From Saprospiraceae bacterium (GTDB lineage Bacteria; Bacteroidota; Bacteroidia; Chitinophagales; Saprospiraceae), in the NCBI GenBank assembly GCA_013214355.1, contig JABSSL010000025.1, positions 1 to 58,936 on the forward strand: a stretch of DNA of 58,936 nt, written 5' to 3'. This document shows positions 46,569 through 55,712 of this stretch, one piece after another. The translations under genes were made by a program, and so were the position numbers. The notes under the pieces are model-generated. The model was not told where the DNA came from and did no database searches. It worked only from the letters and a program-made list of their open reading frames with translations. How positions within the stretch are numbered: the stretch's first letter is position 1; each line of letters begins with the position of its first letter.

Positions 46569-47057
46569 ATGTCTACTTATCCGTCCGTCACAAAGTATAT
46601 GGCCACGCGCCTGATAACCTTCACTCCCGACACTGATATTAGAGAAGCTATGGACATCCTGATCAAAAAGAAAATCAGTGGTGCTCCAGTACTGGACGAG
46701 AATAAGCAGCTAGTCGGTATGTTATCAGAAGTAGACTGCCTGAAGACCATATTAGAAGGTCTTTACCATAAAAAACCTTCACAAAAAGGTACGGTCGAGG
46801 ATTTTATGTCGAAATCTGTTAAAACGATCAATGCCAATAAGAATATATTTGATGCCGCTTCCGAATTTGTACATGCGGGATATAAACGACTTCCGGTAAT
46901 TGAAGATGGAAAATTGATTGGTCAAATTAGTAGAAGTGATATCCTTAGAGCCATTCAAGCCATCAGGCCGACCATTAAACATGTTCCAGACTCCTGGAAG
47001 AATCGACCGCCTACTATGGCCGACCATAAAAAATCTAGACACTCTGCAAATAGCTAA
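46569..47057 (+). CDS. Tandem CBS-domain protein
   Basis: A 162-residue cytoplasmic protein made of two CBS motifs (residues ~8-60: YMATRLITFTPDTDIREAMD, GAPVLDENKQLVGMLSEVDCL; residues ~80-135: KSVKTINANKNIFDAASEFV, RLPVIEDGKLIGQISRSDIL). One CBS pair forms an adenine-nucleotide-binding module that senses energy state. There is no catalytic domain attached. An ATG 33 bp upstream is also possible (11 extra residues). It is monocistronic, followed by a terminator hairpin. Confidence 0.9.
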   Translation: MSTYPSVTKYMATRLITFTPDTDIREAMDILIKKKISGAPVLDENKQLVGMLSEVDCLKTILEGLYHKKPSQKGTVEDFMSKSVKTINANKNIFDAASEFVHAGYKRLPVIEDGKLIGQISRSDILRAIQAIRPTIKHVPDSWKNRPPTMADHKKSRHSANS

Positions 47058-47098
47058 TTCAGAGCTTAACTCTAAGCAAACATTACTTTAGCACAGAA

Positions 47099-47144
47099 GA
47101 GGGGATTTCAAGGACCGTTTAACTGCCTTGTATCCCCTTTTCTC
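47099..47144 (+). terminator. Rho-independent terminator of the CBS gene
   Basis: GGGGAT (47101-47106) pairs with ATCCCC (47132-47137), extended inward by CAAGG/CCTTG. A short TTTTCTC tail follows. It is 42 bp after the CBS stop codon. Confidence 0.65.
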
Positions 47145-47175
47145 GTCTGATTTCTTCTTCTTTCTTGCCTCCTTT

Positions 47176-47205
47176 CCCGTTCAGCTCCATTTTTTTCCCG
47201 TTCAG
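47176..47205 (+). promoter_or_regulatory. Candidate LytTR response-regulator operator
   Basis: CCCGTTCAG occurs at 47176-47184 and 47197-47205, with a 12-bp spacer (21-bp period). The larger common block is TTTCCCGTTCAG. The published LytTR binding pattern is two direct repeats of [TA][AC][CA]GTTN[AG][TG] separated by 12-13 bp. Each copy here matches 8 of 9 positions and the spacing fits. It lies 10 bp upstream of a promoter-like sequence and 80 bp before the cytochrome-lipoprotein start. A LytTR regulator is encoded at 50012-50746. Confidence 0.6.
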
Positions 47206-47215
47206 TAAGTTGAAA

Positions 47216-47246
47216 TTTCATCACAAAGCTCATTGCTCTACATTTG
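47216..47246 (+). promoter_or_regulatory. Candidate promoter of the cytochrome/YceI cluster
   Basis: TTTC (47216-47219), 19 bp, then TACATTTG (47239-47246), an exact match to the Bacteroidota -7 element TAnnTTTG. The -33 element has one mismatch to TTTG. The start codon follows 39 bp downstream. Confidence 0.5.
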
Positions 47247-47285
47247 AAGTGTCAAAACAATTATTCACAACCAAATCGAGCTTTG

Positions 47286-47681
47286 ATGTTTCAGCCTATC
47301 CGCTTACCCCAATTTAACGCCGGCCGCTCCTTAGCCCTGATAGTGGTCATCGCCTTGCTACAAGCTTGTGCTTATAATAGCGAGGAGGATTTGTATCCAG
47401 GTGGAGATGTGTGCGATACTAATGACGTAAGCTACAACCAAGATATTTTGCCGATCCTAGTGAACAACTGCTTGGTATGTCACGACAATACCAATCGGCA
47501 AGGAGGGATCATTCTAGAAGGATATGACCAATTGAAAACACATGTTAACAGTGGTAGATTAATCGGTGCTATCCGAAGAGAAGCCGGTTTCTCTCCCATG
47601 CCACAAGGTTCGCCTCAACTACCTGATTGCCAAATTCAGACCATCGCCCAATGGATTACTGACGGTGCCCCCAATAACTAA
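47286..47681 (+). CDS. Lipoprotein with a c-type cytochrome motif
   Basis: A 131-residue exported lipoprotein (start ATG 47286; lipobox ALLQAC, Cys28). One haem-binding motif NCLVCH is at residues 61-66, and a likely distal Met lies in FSPMPQGSPQL near residue 105, as in small periplasmic/outer-membrane cytochromes of the PSCyt type. It begins a cluster with an OB-fold protein, a YceI protein and a DUF5777 beta-barrel protein, a combination recurring in Bacteroidota and suggestive of envelope redox or terminal electron handling. Confidence 0.87.
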   Translation: MFQPIRLPQFNAGRSLALIVVIALLQACAYNSEEDLYPGGDVCDTNDVSYNQDILPILVNNCLVCHDNTNRQGGIILEGYDQLKTHVNSGRLIGAIRREAGFSPMPQGSPQLPDCQIQTIAQWITDGAPNN

Positions 47682-47725
47682 TGACTCTCCGCCCCCATTA
47701 CTCAACACCTTAAAAACTCAAAACC

Positions 47726-48139
47726 ATGAAAAAGTACCTCAAGTATATCATCGGACTCCTGATTATTGGCATAGGTAGTGGAGCTTACATGTACTACAAA
47801 CCTCATCAAAACATAAAGGCTAGCAAAGCGGAGGTGAGCCTTAGCGCTGCCGAAGTCTTCCAGGCTTTTGAATCAGATGAAACAGCTGCCAATGAGGAAT
47901 ACCTGGACAAAATCATGGCGGTAAGCGGTACCGTGAGAGATGTTAGCAAAAATGAAGAAGGAATCGTCAGCGTGACCTTAGATGCTGGACAGGATATGTT
48001 TGGCGTGATCTGCCAACTTGATCAACTTACTCAACATGCTAGAGAAGACTTCCCAATTGGGGAAAAGGTAAACTTTAAAGGCGTATGCACCGGAATGCTC
48101 ATGGATGTAGTGCTAGTGCGTTGCGTCGAAACAAATTAA
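47726..48139 (+). CDS. OB-fold (tRNA_anti-like) membrane-anchored protein
   Basis: A 137-residue protein with an N-terminal hydrophobic anchor (residues 5-24) and an OB-fold domain of the tRNA_anti-like family (LDKIMAVSGTVRDVSKNEEG; VNFKGVCTGMLMDVVLVRC). The acidic stretch EVFQAFESDETAANEEYLDK precedes the fold, as in homologues beside YceI and cytochrome genes. It sits 44 bp after the cytochrome-motif gene. Function unknown; a ligand-binding role outside the inner membrane is likely. Confidence 0.82.
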   Translation: MKKYLKYIIGLLIIGIGSGAYMYYKPHQNIKASKAEVSLSAAEVFQAFESDETAANEEYLDKIMAVSGTVRDVSKNEEGIVSVTLDAGQDMFGVICQLDQLTQHAREDFPIGEKVNFKGVCTGMLMDVVLVRCVETN

Positions 48140-48231
48140 AAATCACCTTCTCTGAATTAAGAAGCTGCTTGAACCTGTCTAGCAGCCAGATAGATTCAAA
48201 CAGCTTCTACCAGGGAACCAAAATTTCACAA

Positions 48232-48789
48232 ATGAAACAATTCCTATTAGGCCTTTGCTTATTCATGACAGTTGGCTTATCGCAAGCCGAAGCACAGAAA
48301 TATTTCACTAGAGAAGGAAAAATATCCTTCTACTCTGATACTCCGGTAGAGAAGATTGAAGCACATAATCAAAAAGCTACCTGTGTGCTAGATGTGGCAA
48401 GCGGAAAAATGGAATTCGCCGTACTGGTAAAGGCCTTCCAATTCGAAAAAGCCTTAATGCAAGAACACTTTAACGAAAACTACATGGAAAGCGGCACTTA
48501 CCCAAAATCGATCTTCAAAGGACAGATTGCAAATGCTGCAGACGTAGATCTTAGTAAAGATGGCACTTACGACGTCACCGTGGAAGGAGAACTCACCATT
48601 CATGGCATTGCTAAGACCGTCAGCACGCCTGGTCAGATCACCGTAGCAGGTGATAAGATTAGCGCTACCGCAAAATTTGAAACACAGCCGGAAGATCATG
48701 GCATTAAGATTCCATCTGTAGTACGTAAGAATATTGCCAAGATTGTCGAGATCGACGTGAACGTAGCCCTAGAACCGTTTAAAAAATAA
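48232..48789 (+). CDS. YceI-family periplasmic protein
   Basis: A 185-residue secreted protein (start ATG 48232; signal peptide ending AEAQ near residue 23). The YceI lipocalin-like fold is evident from GKISFYSDTPVEKIEAHN, FAVLVKAFQFEKALMQEHF, NYMESGTYPKSIFKGQI and VEGELTIHGIAKTVSTPG. YceI proteins bind isoprenoid quinones or lipids in the periplasm. The longer open frame upstream overlaps the OB-fold gene and is not needed. Confidence 0.92.
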   Translation: MKQFLLGLCLFMTVGLSQAEAQKYFTREGKISFYSDTPVEKIEAHNQKATCVLDVASGKMEFAVLVKAFQFEKALMQEHFNENYMESGTYPKSIFKGQIANAADVDLSKDGTYDVTVEGELTIHGIAKTVSTPGQITVAGDKISATAKFETQPEDHGIKIPSVVRKNIAKIVEIDVNVALEPFKK

Positions 48790-48909
48790 ATCGCCTTAAG
48801 TGTACTAGAACTAACTGTACTTGCCAGAAGGAAGGCTATCCATCTTCCAAGAACCGATCCAGTCTTTGCTCTGGCAAGGCAGTTGTTCCACCTAATCAGC
48901 CTAATACGT

Positions 48910-49803
48910 ATGAAAAAGATACTTTTTACCCTAGTTGGCATAAGCTTCTTCCTACTTCCCCTCATGGCTCAAGAAGACGACCTTCTTTCCTTGTTGGATG
49001 ATAGCGAAGAAGAAACTACAGAATACGTGACTGCCAGTTTCAAGGCTAATCGAGTCATCAATTTACATTCCCTTGAAAATACATCAGCTGGCGTACTCGA
49101 CATCAAAATAGGCCACCGCTTCGGCACACTGAATGGAGGATTCTACGAGTTGTTTGGTTTGGATCAAGCTTCGATCCGGATTGGCGGAGATTACGGAATC
49201 ACGGATCAGTTGATGATTGGATTTGGTCGAAGTAGCTTCGAAAAAACATACGATGGCTTTATCAAGTACAAATTCTTGCGGCAAAGCAAAGGGAAACGCA
49301 ATATGCCCATTTCGGCAGCTTTCCTAGCTACAACCGCTATCCAGACACTACGCTGGCAAAATCAGGATCGAGACAACCTTTTTTCCTCTCGACTCTACCA
49401 TACCTTCCAGCTCATTGCAGGAAGTAAGATCAACGAACAAATTTCTCTACAATTTTCTCCGACTTTGGTTCATAGGAACCTAGTGCTTACAAATGAAGAG
49501 GAAAACGATGTCTATGCCCTTGGCGTGGCAGGTAGAATCAAGCTTACAAAACGTGTGACGCTAAATGCGGAATACATCTACGTGCTACCCGATCAACTAG
49601 CCCCGGAATTTCAGAATTCGTTTTCGATTGGATTTGATATTGAGACGGGCGGACACGTTTTCCAACTTCATTTCACCAATTCGACTTCAATGATTGAAAA
49701 AGGATATATCGCTGAAACTGTTGGTAACTGGGGAGACGGCGGGATCCATTTTGGATTCAATGTCTCCCGAGTCTTTACCCTGGAGAAGCCCAAGATTAAG
49801 TAG
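48910..49803 (+). CDS. DUF5777-type outer-membrane beta-barrel protein
   Basis: A 297-residue exported protein (start ATG 48910; signal peptide ending LPLMAQ). The rest consists of alternating amphipathic strands, including LDIKIGHRFGTLNGGFYELFGLDQASIRIG, QLMIGFGRSS and ISLQFSPTLVHRN, and ends VGNWGDGGIHFGFNVSRVF. This matches the DUF5777 group that accompanies YceI/cytochrome clusters. It is probably an outer-membrane pore or anchor. It is 120 bp after yceI, with a terminator-like hairpin downstream. Confidence 0.85.
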   Translation: MKKILFTLVGISFFLLPLMAQEDDLLSLLDDSEEETTEYVTASFKANRVINLHSLENTSAGVLDIKIGHRFGTLNGGFYELFGLDQASIRIGGDYGITDQLMIGFGRSSFEKTYDGFIKYKFLRQSKGKRNMPISAAFLATTAIQTLRWQNQDRDNLFSSRLYHTFQLIAGSKINEQISLQFSPTLVHRNLVLTNEEENDVYALGVAGRIKLTKRVTLNAEYIYVLPDQLAPEFQNSFSIGFDIETGGHVFQLHFTNSTSMIEKGYIAETVGNWGDGGIHFGFNVSRVFTLEKPKIK

Positions 49804-49851
49804 TTACCGAGACGTTGGGACTGGTAAAAGTATCAATTCCGACCAAGCTTT

Positions 49852-49887
49852 AAATGGCCATTCTCTTACAGGGGGTGGCCTTTTTTA
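49852..49887 (+). terminator. Terminator-like hairpin after the DUF5777 gene
   Basis: TGGCCA (49855-49860) and TGGCC (49876-49880) flank a 15-nt loop and are followed by TTTTTTATT. The stem is short but the U-tract is good. Confidence 0.55.
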
Positions 49888-50011
49888 TTGGGTAAAAATT
49901 ACCACCTATTCCGCAGCACCCAAATGTGTCCAGCGTTTTTCGCCAGAAGCAGGCGCCCCGCTGTTTTTTGCAAAACCTTTCTCTTTACTCCTGTCTTACT
50001 AGGTCAATTAG

Positions 50012-50746
50012 CTACTCCAACAACATCCTCATGATTTCCTCCCTAAAATGGGTACCAATGGGAATCCTCTGTTGGGCAATTAATAGCATATTACCTTCAA
50101 TGGAGTCTACTTTATCCAACGAGATGATATAAGACTTATGCGATCGTACAAAACGATGAGTGGGTAAGTCTTGCTCCAGTTGCTTCAAGGAATTGAGGGA
50201 AAGCACTTTCTTGTCTACCGTTTGGAAGGCGACATATTCACGCATACCTTGGATGTACAAAATATCCTCGTAGCGGATCCGAAAGATCTTATGCTCAGAT
50301 CGCACCATGATATAATCTTTTTCCGGCTCCTTTGCGGCATCAGGGGCTGGCCATGCTGACTTCCCGGCACCCCCTCTTATCTGCAGCAATTCTGACGCCT
50401 TATTCACCCCCTGCACAAACCTTTCAAAGCTAAATGGCTTGAGCAAATAATCTACGGCATCTAAACTGTAGCCCTCTAAGGCAAAGTCAGGATAGGCGGT
50501 AGTGAAGATAACGATGGGCTTGTAGGGTAATGTTTTCAGGAATTCAATGCCGGTCAATTCTGGCATCTGAATATCTAGTAGTAAAAGGTCTATGCGCTCT
50601 CGTTGTAGATATACCAATGCTTCGAGTGGATTCTTGCATTCCGCTACTACCTCTAAATGCGGCAATCGATCTGCATAAGTCTGCAGGAGTTTTCTAGCCA
50701 ATTCTTCATCATCGACGATCAAGCTGCGAATGACATTTTTCAACAT
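50012..50746 (-). CDS. LytTR-family response regulator
   Basis: A 244-residue regulator. The receiver domain (1-120) has acidic pocket residues in VDDEE (11-15), phospho-acceptor Asp58 in LLLLDIQMPELTG and Lys in YLLKPF. The LytTR DNA-binding domain (residues ~145-242) shows YIMVRSEHKIFRIRYEDILYIQGMREYV and FVRSHKSYIISLDKVDSIEGN. It is 5 bp downstream of its sensor kinase gene. A close match to a LytTR operator lies upstream of the cytochrome/YceI cluster. Confidence 0.95.
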   Translation of the reverse strand: MLKNVIRSLIVDDEELARKLLQTYADRLPHLEVVAECKNPLEALVYLQRERIDLLLLDIQMPELTGIEFLKTLPYKPIVIFTTAYPDFALEGYSLDAVDYLLKPFSFERFVQGVNKASELLQIRGGAGKSAWPAPDAAKEPEKDYIMVRSEHKIFRIRYEDILYIQGMREYVAFQTVDKKVLSLNSLKQLEQDLPTHRFVRSHKSYIISLDKVDSIEGNMLLIAQQRIPIGTHFREEIMRMLLE

Positions 50747-50751
50747 ACGGC

Positions 50752-51804
50752 TTAGAGTTGTATCCTTAGTTGGACAGCGAATAGGCTCTCTTTTTTCTCG
50801 ATATCCAAAGAATATTGGCCAGGATACATCAGTTGCAACTGTCGTTGAACATTATCCAAGCCAATTCCCCCTACCTGATCTTTCGTGAAGTTCTGAGCAG
50901 GGATACTATTACTCACGCAGAAACGCAGCTCCCGCTCCACTGTCCGTAGTTTAATTTTGATCCAACCTTTCTCCAAGTCTTCAATCTTACTATGTTTAAA
51001 CGCATTTTCTACAAAGGGGATAAACAGTAAGGGAGCAATCTGCAGATCCGGTGTTTGTGCTGGCAAGTGGACCTCGATATTCATCCCACCGCTATCTTTG
51101 AGCTTTTTCATCTGAATGTAGTTCTGCAAATAATTTATCTCAGCACTGAGTGGTACTCGGTCCGCCTTGCATTCGTATAACATGTAACGGAGCATATCTG
51201 AAAGGCGGAGTAAATGTTCCGGAGCAGATTTGGACTGCGTAAGCGTCAACGTATAGATATTATTAAGTGCATTAAACAGGAAATGCGGATTGATTTGGGA
51301 CTTCAAAAACTTCATTTCCGTCTCCAGTTTCTCCTTTTCTAGTTCGATCGCCCTTTTTTCCTTACGCCGCGCAAAAGCACCAATACTAACCACACTGCTA
51401 CCAACCAGGGCCATGAAGAATGGCATCACTCTTCCTACCATTCTAAAATAACCTCCAAATCGTCCCATCTTCTTCACGAAGGGTCTCATTTCCGTTCGCA
51501 TTGAAGATACCATTGGCGGCTCCCACCTAGGTCCGTTCCAGTATACCACGGTAGCTAAGAGCATGACCAAAGTCACCCCACACACTAAAAAAGCTAAATT
51601 CTTCTGTTGAAAATAAAGCCTAGGTAATAAGATTTCTACATTGATTATCACTACCAGCGCTAAGCCAATAAAATTATACAAGCTTTGTTCGAGCGAAAGG
51701 AAGGGAAAATCCATAGCCATGGCTACCATGTAGGGCACAAAAGCAAAGCCGCCAGCCCATAGTAGGACTTGCCACCAGGTAGTAGTCTGCACTAATGAAT
51801 TCAT
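50752..51804 (-). CDS. LytS-type sensor histidine kinase
   Basis: A 350-residue membrane kinase with four N-terminal TM helices (about residues 12-30, 42-60, 70-88 and 123-143). The His_kinase domain has phospho-acceptor His174 in SQINPHFLFNALNNIY. The ATP-binding region has the N-box LLFIPFVENAFKHS and the G-box GGIGLDNVQRQL. No separate periplasmic sensing domain is present, so the membrane part itself probably senses the signal. Coupled to the LytTR regulator by a 5-bp gap. Confidence 0.95.
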   Translation of the reverse strand: MNSLVQTTTWWQVLLWAGGFAFVPYMVAMAMDFPFLSLEQSLYNFIGLALVVIINVEILLPRLYFQQKNLAFLVCGVTLVMLLATVVYWNGPRWEPPMVSSMRTEMRPFVKKMGRFGGYFRMVGRVMPFFMALVGSSVVSIGAFARRKEKRAIELEKEKLETEMKFLKSQINPHFLFNALNNIYTLTLTQSKSAPEHLLRLSDMLRYMLYECKADRVPLSAEINYLQNYIQMKKLKDSGGMNIEVHLPAQTPDLQIAPLLFIPFVENAFKHSKIEDLEKGWIKIKLRTVERELRFCVSNSIPAQNFTKDQVGGIGLDNVQRQLQLMYPGQYSLDIEKKESLFAVQLRIQL

Positions 51805-52047
51805 TGTTCAAATATGGTGGATTGTGTCGAATTCCCCAATAATTCTCAATGAAGCCTGGGGATTCCTCTATCAAACCTGCTTTTACGTCCATTTTCCAGC
51901 ATTCTCCACAAATAGATATGATGCCCGGTTTGATTGATTTTTTCCTGTAGTTGATTGATCAATTTTTGTAGCCATCCCATTTTGGCAGAATTTGGAGTCA
52001 GGACATCAACCTCTTTGCAGGCCATACCAATCAAACATTTCCCAGCC

Positions 52048-54756
52048 ATGAAACTAATTCGACTCTCCTCTTGCCTCCTATTAATGTTGCTACTAGTCTC
52101 CGGGGGACTAATGGGTCAGGCTACCAAAAAAATAAAAATCAAAGGTAACTATCAAGATCGATCGCTGGATTTAGTCTTACTCGATTTAGAGATTAACTAC
52201 CGGCTCAGCTTTGAATACCCAGAATCCTTGGTAAAGGGAAAGCGCATTACTGCCGTTTTTCCTAAAACCAATGTTGAAAATGGCTTGGCTCTTATTCTAC
52301 TCGGCACGGGTTTAACCTTTGAACAACACGGCCCCAGAAAAATTGCAATCAAAGCAGCTGAGGCCGGTAAAACCATTGCCCAGGCAGCTGCTAAGCCCAG
52401 CCGGCAAAACTTTACGATCAAAGGGGTGATCAAGGATCAAAACACGGGAGAGACCTTACCCTTTGCTAATATCATGGTCAATGGCAGTACAAATGGTACC
52501 ACCAGCAATATCGATGGGTTTTTCACCCTGTTTGAGGTCCCCGATGATACTACTGTGCTAGACATCTCCTATATAGGATATCGCCCCTTACAATTCCGCT
52601 TGACACCAGATATGGATATGGAAAAACTCAGCATCCCATTGATGGACTTTGGTGTCCAACTGTTAGAAGTGGTCGTACAAGCGGAGAGGAAAGAGCAATT
52701 GATTCAAGCTTCCACGGGGGTGAGTCGGGTGGGTATATCTCCTGCCGCTTTGGCCACGCTCCCAAGTTTTGGGGAGAAAGACATCTTTCGCTCCTTGCAG
52801 TTACTGCCCGGCATTAGTGGTAGTAATGAGAGTTCGTCCGGGCTATTTGTCAGAGGTGGGACTCCAGATCAAAACCTCATCCTTTTTGATGGCTTCACAG
52901 TCTATCATGTCGACCATCTATTCGGTTTTTTCAGTGCTTTCAACTCTAATGCCATCAAGGATGTACAATTGCATAAAGGAGGATTTGATGCTCAATTTGG
53001 CGGGCGATTATCTAGCGTGGTAGAGTTGACGGGGAAAGATGGGAGTACGGAACGCTTCAATATGGGAGCGGGCTTATCCCTATTAAGTATAAACGGATTT
53101 GTAGAAGCCCCCTTCGCTGCGGGGAAAGGTTCTTTCTTGGTGGCAGGTCGGCGTTCCTTTCAAAGTGCATTCTACAGTAATATCTTCGACGCTTTTACAG
53201 AAAGTAATGGGGCCGATGCTCCTCCAGGCCCCGTTGGAGGAAGGTTTGGGCTCCAGGAGGTGCAGCCTAATTCTTATTTTTATGACCTTAATGCAAAAGT
53301 TACCTATCGTCCTACGGAAGAGGATCGCGTTTCTGTTAGTTTCTTCAATGGTCAAGACAATCTTGACAATTCTCGCAATCTCGATAATAACAGCTTCGGC
53401 GGACGATTTGGTGGTAATTTGAATTTTAACTTTCAAAGCAACAATACCGATCTAACCAACTGGGGCAATTGGGGAAGCAGTGCCAAGTGGTCTCACCGCT
53501 GGAGTGATCGTTTTTATACCAACGCAAATTTATCTTATTCCAACTACTATAGTGAACGCGATCGCCGCAATGAAACGACGATTGATCGAGGTGATTCCAC
53601 CATTACCCGAACTAGTGGGAACTATGAATACAATGACCTAAAGGATGTCACTTTCAAAGTGGACAATGAATGGAAGTTATCCCGGAATAATCAATTGGAA
53701 TTTGGCTTCCAGACCACCTATCAAGATATTATTTATGAATACACGCAAAACGATACTATTCAAGTGCTTGATCGAGCAGACGAGGGGTGGACCTCTTCTC
53801 TTTATCTTCAGGATCGTATCACCTTACAAGATCGGCTCATCCTTAAGGGAGGACTGCGGGCCTCGCATTACAGTTTGACGGATCAACTCTACCTGGAACC
53901 AAGATTTAACTTCACTTATTTATTAGACGACAGGATTAAACTGAAGGGAGCCTGGGGCAAATTCTACCAATTTGCAACAAGGATTGTTCGAGAAGATATC
54001 CAACAGGGAAGCCGAGATTTCTGGCTGCTTGCCAATGACCAAAATGTACCGATCAGCTCCTCCTACCACTATATTCTTGGCACAAGCCTCGAAACCAGCA
54101 CCTGGCTATTTGATGTGGAAGGCTATTACAAAACCCTGGATGGCTTATCAGAATATACGACTCGGCTGGTATCCTCTGGGTTTGGCCCCGGGCGCTCCCT
54201 CAACTTTGAAGAATTCTTCTATACCGGTACGGGAACGGCCAAGGGAATCGAGTTTTTACTGCAAAAGAAGGTAGGGAAATTTACCGGCTGGGTGGGTTAT
54301 ACCTTGGGGGAAGTCCTCTACGACTTTGAAGCATTTGGAGACGAACCTTTTCACGCCAACCAAGATCAAACCCACGAACTCAAAATTATCGGCAATTATA
54401 AACTGGGGAGATGGACCCTAGGAGCCACTTTCATTTATGCTACCGGAAGGCCCTACACGGCTCCTACTGGCTATTATGAGGTTCCCTTATTAGATGGAAC
54501 AACAGCAGACTTTTTTGAAGTAAGTGATAAAAATGGCTTACGCCTTCCGGCTTACCACCGCTTCGATATTTCTGCTACCCACGACTTCAACCTGGGCACC
54601 TCAAAGGCCAGCCTTGGGCTTTCCATTTTCAATCTATACAATCGAAGCAATGTCTGGTACAAAGAATATGAAGTGATTGAGGGAGAGCTCTTGGAGACGA
54701 ATGTTTCATTGCTTGATTTCACACCTAGTCTATTCTTTAATTGGTCACTTCATTAA
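52048..54756 (+). CDS. TonB-dependent receptor with STN and carboxypeptidase-like N-terminal domains
   Basis: A 902-residue outer-membrane transporter. I chose ATG 52048 (MKLIRLSSCL), which gives a clean signal peptide. Domains in order: STN-like (residues ~30-105, LDLVLLDLEINYRLSFEY), CarboxypepD_reg-like (~118-205, IKGVIKDQNTGETLPFANI), plug (~215-330, RSLQLLPGISGSNESSSGLF, RGGTPDQNLILFDGFTVY) and a 22-strand barrel to the end. The STN domain often links such receptors to an anti-sigma partner, but none is in the window. The DUF4249 lipoprotein gene 25 bp downstream is its usual partner. Substrate unknown. Confidence 0.94.
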   Translation: MKLIRLSSCLLLMLLLVSGGLMGQATKKIKIKGNYQDRSLDLVLLDLEINYRLSFEYPESLVKGKRITAVFPKTNVENGLALILLGTGLTFEQHGPRKIAIKAAEAGKTIAQAAAKPSRQNFTIKGVIKDQNTGETLPFANIMVNGSTNGTTSNIDGFFTLFEVPDDTTVLDISYIGYRPLQFRLTPDMDMEKLSIPLMDFGVQLLEVVVQAERKEQLIQASTGVSRVGISPAALATLPSFGEKDIFRSLQLLPGISGSNESSSGLFVRGGTPDQNLILFDGFTVYHVDHLFGFFSAFNSNAIKDVQLHKGGFDAQFGGRLSSVVELTGKDGSTERFNMGAGLSLLSINGFVEAPFAAGKGSFLVAGRRSFQSAFYSNIFDAFTESNGADAPPGPVGGRFGLQEVQPNSYFYDLNAKVTYRPTEEDRVSVSFFNGQDNLDNSRNLDNNSFGGRFGGNLNFNFQSNNTDLTNWGNWGSSAKWSHRWSDRFYTNANLSYSNYYSERDRRNETTIDRGDSTITRTSGNYEYNDLKDVTFKVDNEWKLSRNNQLEFGFQTTYQDIIYEYTQNDTIQVLDRADEGWTSSLYLQDRITLQDRLILKGGLRASHYSLTDQLYLEPRFNFTYLLDDRIKLKGAWGKFYQFATRIVREDIQQGSRDFWLLANDQNVPISSSYHYILGTSLETSTWLFDVEGYYKTLDGLSEYTTRLVSSGFGPGRSLNFEEFFYTGTGTAKGIEFLLQKKVGKFTGWVGYTLGEVLYDFEAFGDEPFHANQDQTHELKIIGNYKLGRWTLGATFIYATGRPYTAPTGYYEVPLLDGTTADFFEVSDKNGLRLPAYHRFDISATHDFNLGTSKASLGLSIFNLYNRSNVWYKEYEVIEGELLETNVSLLDFTPSLFFNWSLH

Positions 54757-54781
54757 CCTGACTGCGTACATAAAACTCCTG

Positions 54782-55612
54782 ATGATGAAATACATTTCCT
54801 ACCTAGCCTTCTTGATGATCATCCTGTTGCTATCCTCTTGTGAAGAAACTTCTATCAGCAGTGTTGATGCAGAAACACCGGTGGTAAGTAGCTACCTATA
54901 TGCTGGGCAATCCCTAGATTCCTTGCGGGTGACCTTATCAAATTCTTATGCTCGAGAAGACACCCAACTGTTGACACTCGATGAGTTGGAAATCTCCATT
55001 ACAGAAGGAGACAACAGCTATAGACTAAATCCTTTTGGAGAAGGCTACTATCAACAAGCAGCATTAATCATAGCGGCAGAAAAATCCTACAATCTCGAAT
55101 TTGAATGGCGAGGCGCAACCATCAGCGCGTCCACCTTCGTACCGGCTAAGAGAGAAGCCAAGCTATCTACTTCTCTAATCGAAATGGAGAAAATCACCAA
55201 TACTGGCGGCTTCCCGGGAGGTGGTTTTACGCAGATTGATCCGATAGAAATTAGCTGGGATAATCCAGAAGGGGATTACTACTATGTGCTGATCGAAAAC
55301 CTAGAAACTAATCCTGAGTATGTCAACGACTTCATAGCGGACTTGGAGGAGGATCTAGGCCAAAGGTTTCGAAGAATCACAGAACCTGATATCACGGATT
55401 TTTACAGCATTAATCCTAGGAGAGAGATCACGCAGTATGGTACGCATCGAGTCATTATTTTTCGGGTAAGTCCAGAGTATGCAGCGCTGTATCAAACCTC
55501 TGGGACATCTTCACAAAGTCTCAGCGAACCTCCCAGTAATATTGAAAATGGACTTGGAATCTTTACCGGTGTAAGCAGTGATACCCTGTATTTTGAGGTG
55601 AAAAAGATTTAG
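54782..55612 (+). CDS. DUF4249 lipoprotein, partner of the TonB receptor
   Basis: A 276-residue lipoprotein (start at the ATG pair 54782/54785; lipobox LLLSSC). The mature part shows the DUF4249 pattern of beta-rich repeats (PVVSSYLYAGQSLDSLRVTLS; SYNLEFEWRGATISASTFVP; IEISWDNPEGDYYYVLIEN). Such proteins accompany TonB-dependent receptors in Bacteroidota and probably act as the surface-exposed lid or substrate binder. It overlaps nothing and is closed by a good terminator. Confidence 0.9.
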   Translation: MMKYISYLAFLMIILLLSSCEETSISSVDAETPVVSSYLYAGQSLDSLRVTLSNSYAREDTQLLTLDELEISITEGDNSYRLNPFGEGYYQQAALIIAAEKSYNLEFEWRGATISASTFVPAKREAKLSTSLIEMEKITNTGGFPGGGFTQIDPIEISWDNPEGDYYYVLIENLETNPEYVNDFIADLEEDLGQRFRRITEPDITDFYSINPRREITQYGTHRVIIFRVSPEYAALYQTSGTSSQSLSEPPSNIENGLGIFTGVSSDTLYFEVKKI

Positions 55613-55678
55613 AAAGAGCTAGAAGAAAGCTTCCGAATCCATTACAGATAGAGTTTTAGTTTTCATTATAGGATTTAG

Positions 55679-55712
55679 GGTGCGCTGACGAGGTTCAGCG
55701 CACAACTTTTTT
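55679..55712 (+). terminator. Rho-independent terminator of the TonB receptor/DUF4249 operon
   Basis: A perfect 9-bp stem, GTGCGCTGA / TCAGCGCAC, with loop CGAGGT, followed by AACTTTTTT. The convergent gene at 55711 ends right beside it. Confidence 0.88.

Noticed and set aside
51000-51100. ATGTTTAAAC inside the histidine kinase gene as another foldback copy
   Set aside because: Only the TATGTTTAAAC core matches. It lies in coding sequence and no inverted partner is present.
52048-54756. A full SusC/SusD polysaccharide-utilisation locus
   Set aside because: The partner is DUF4249, not SusD, and no glycoside hydrolase genes are linked. The sialate esterase is 6 kb away on the other strand.
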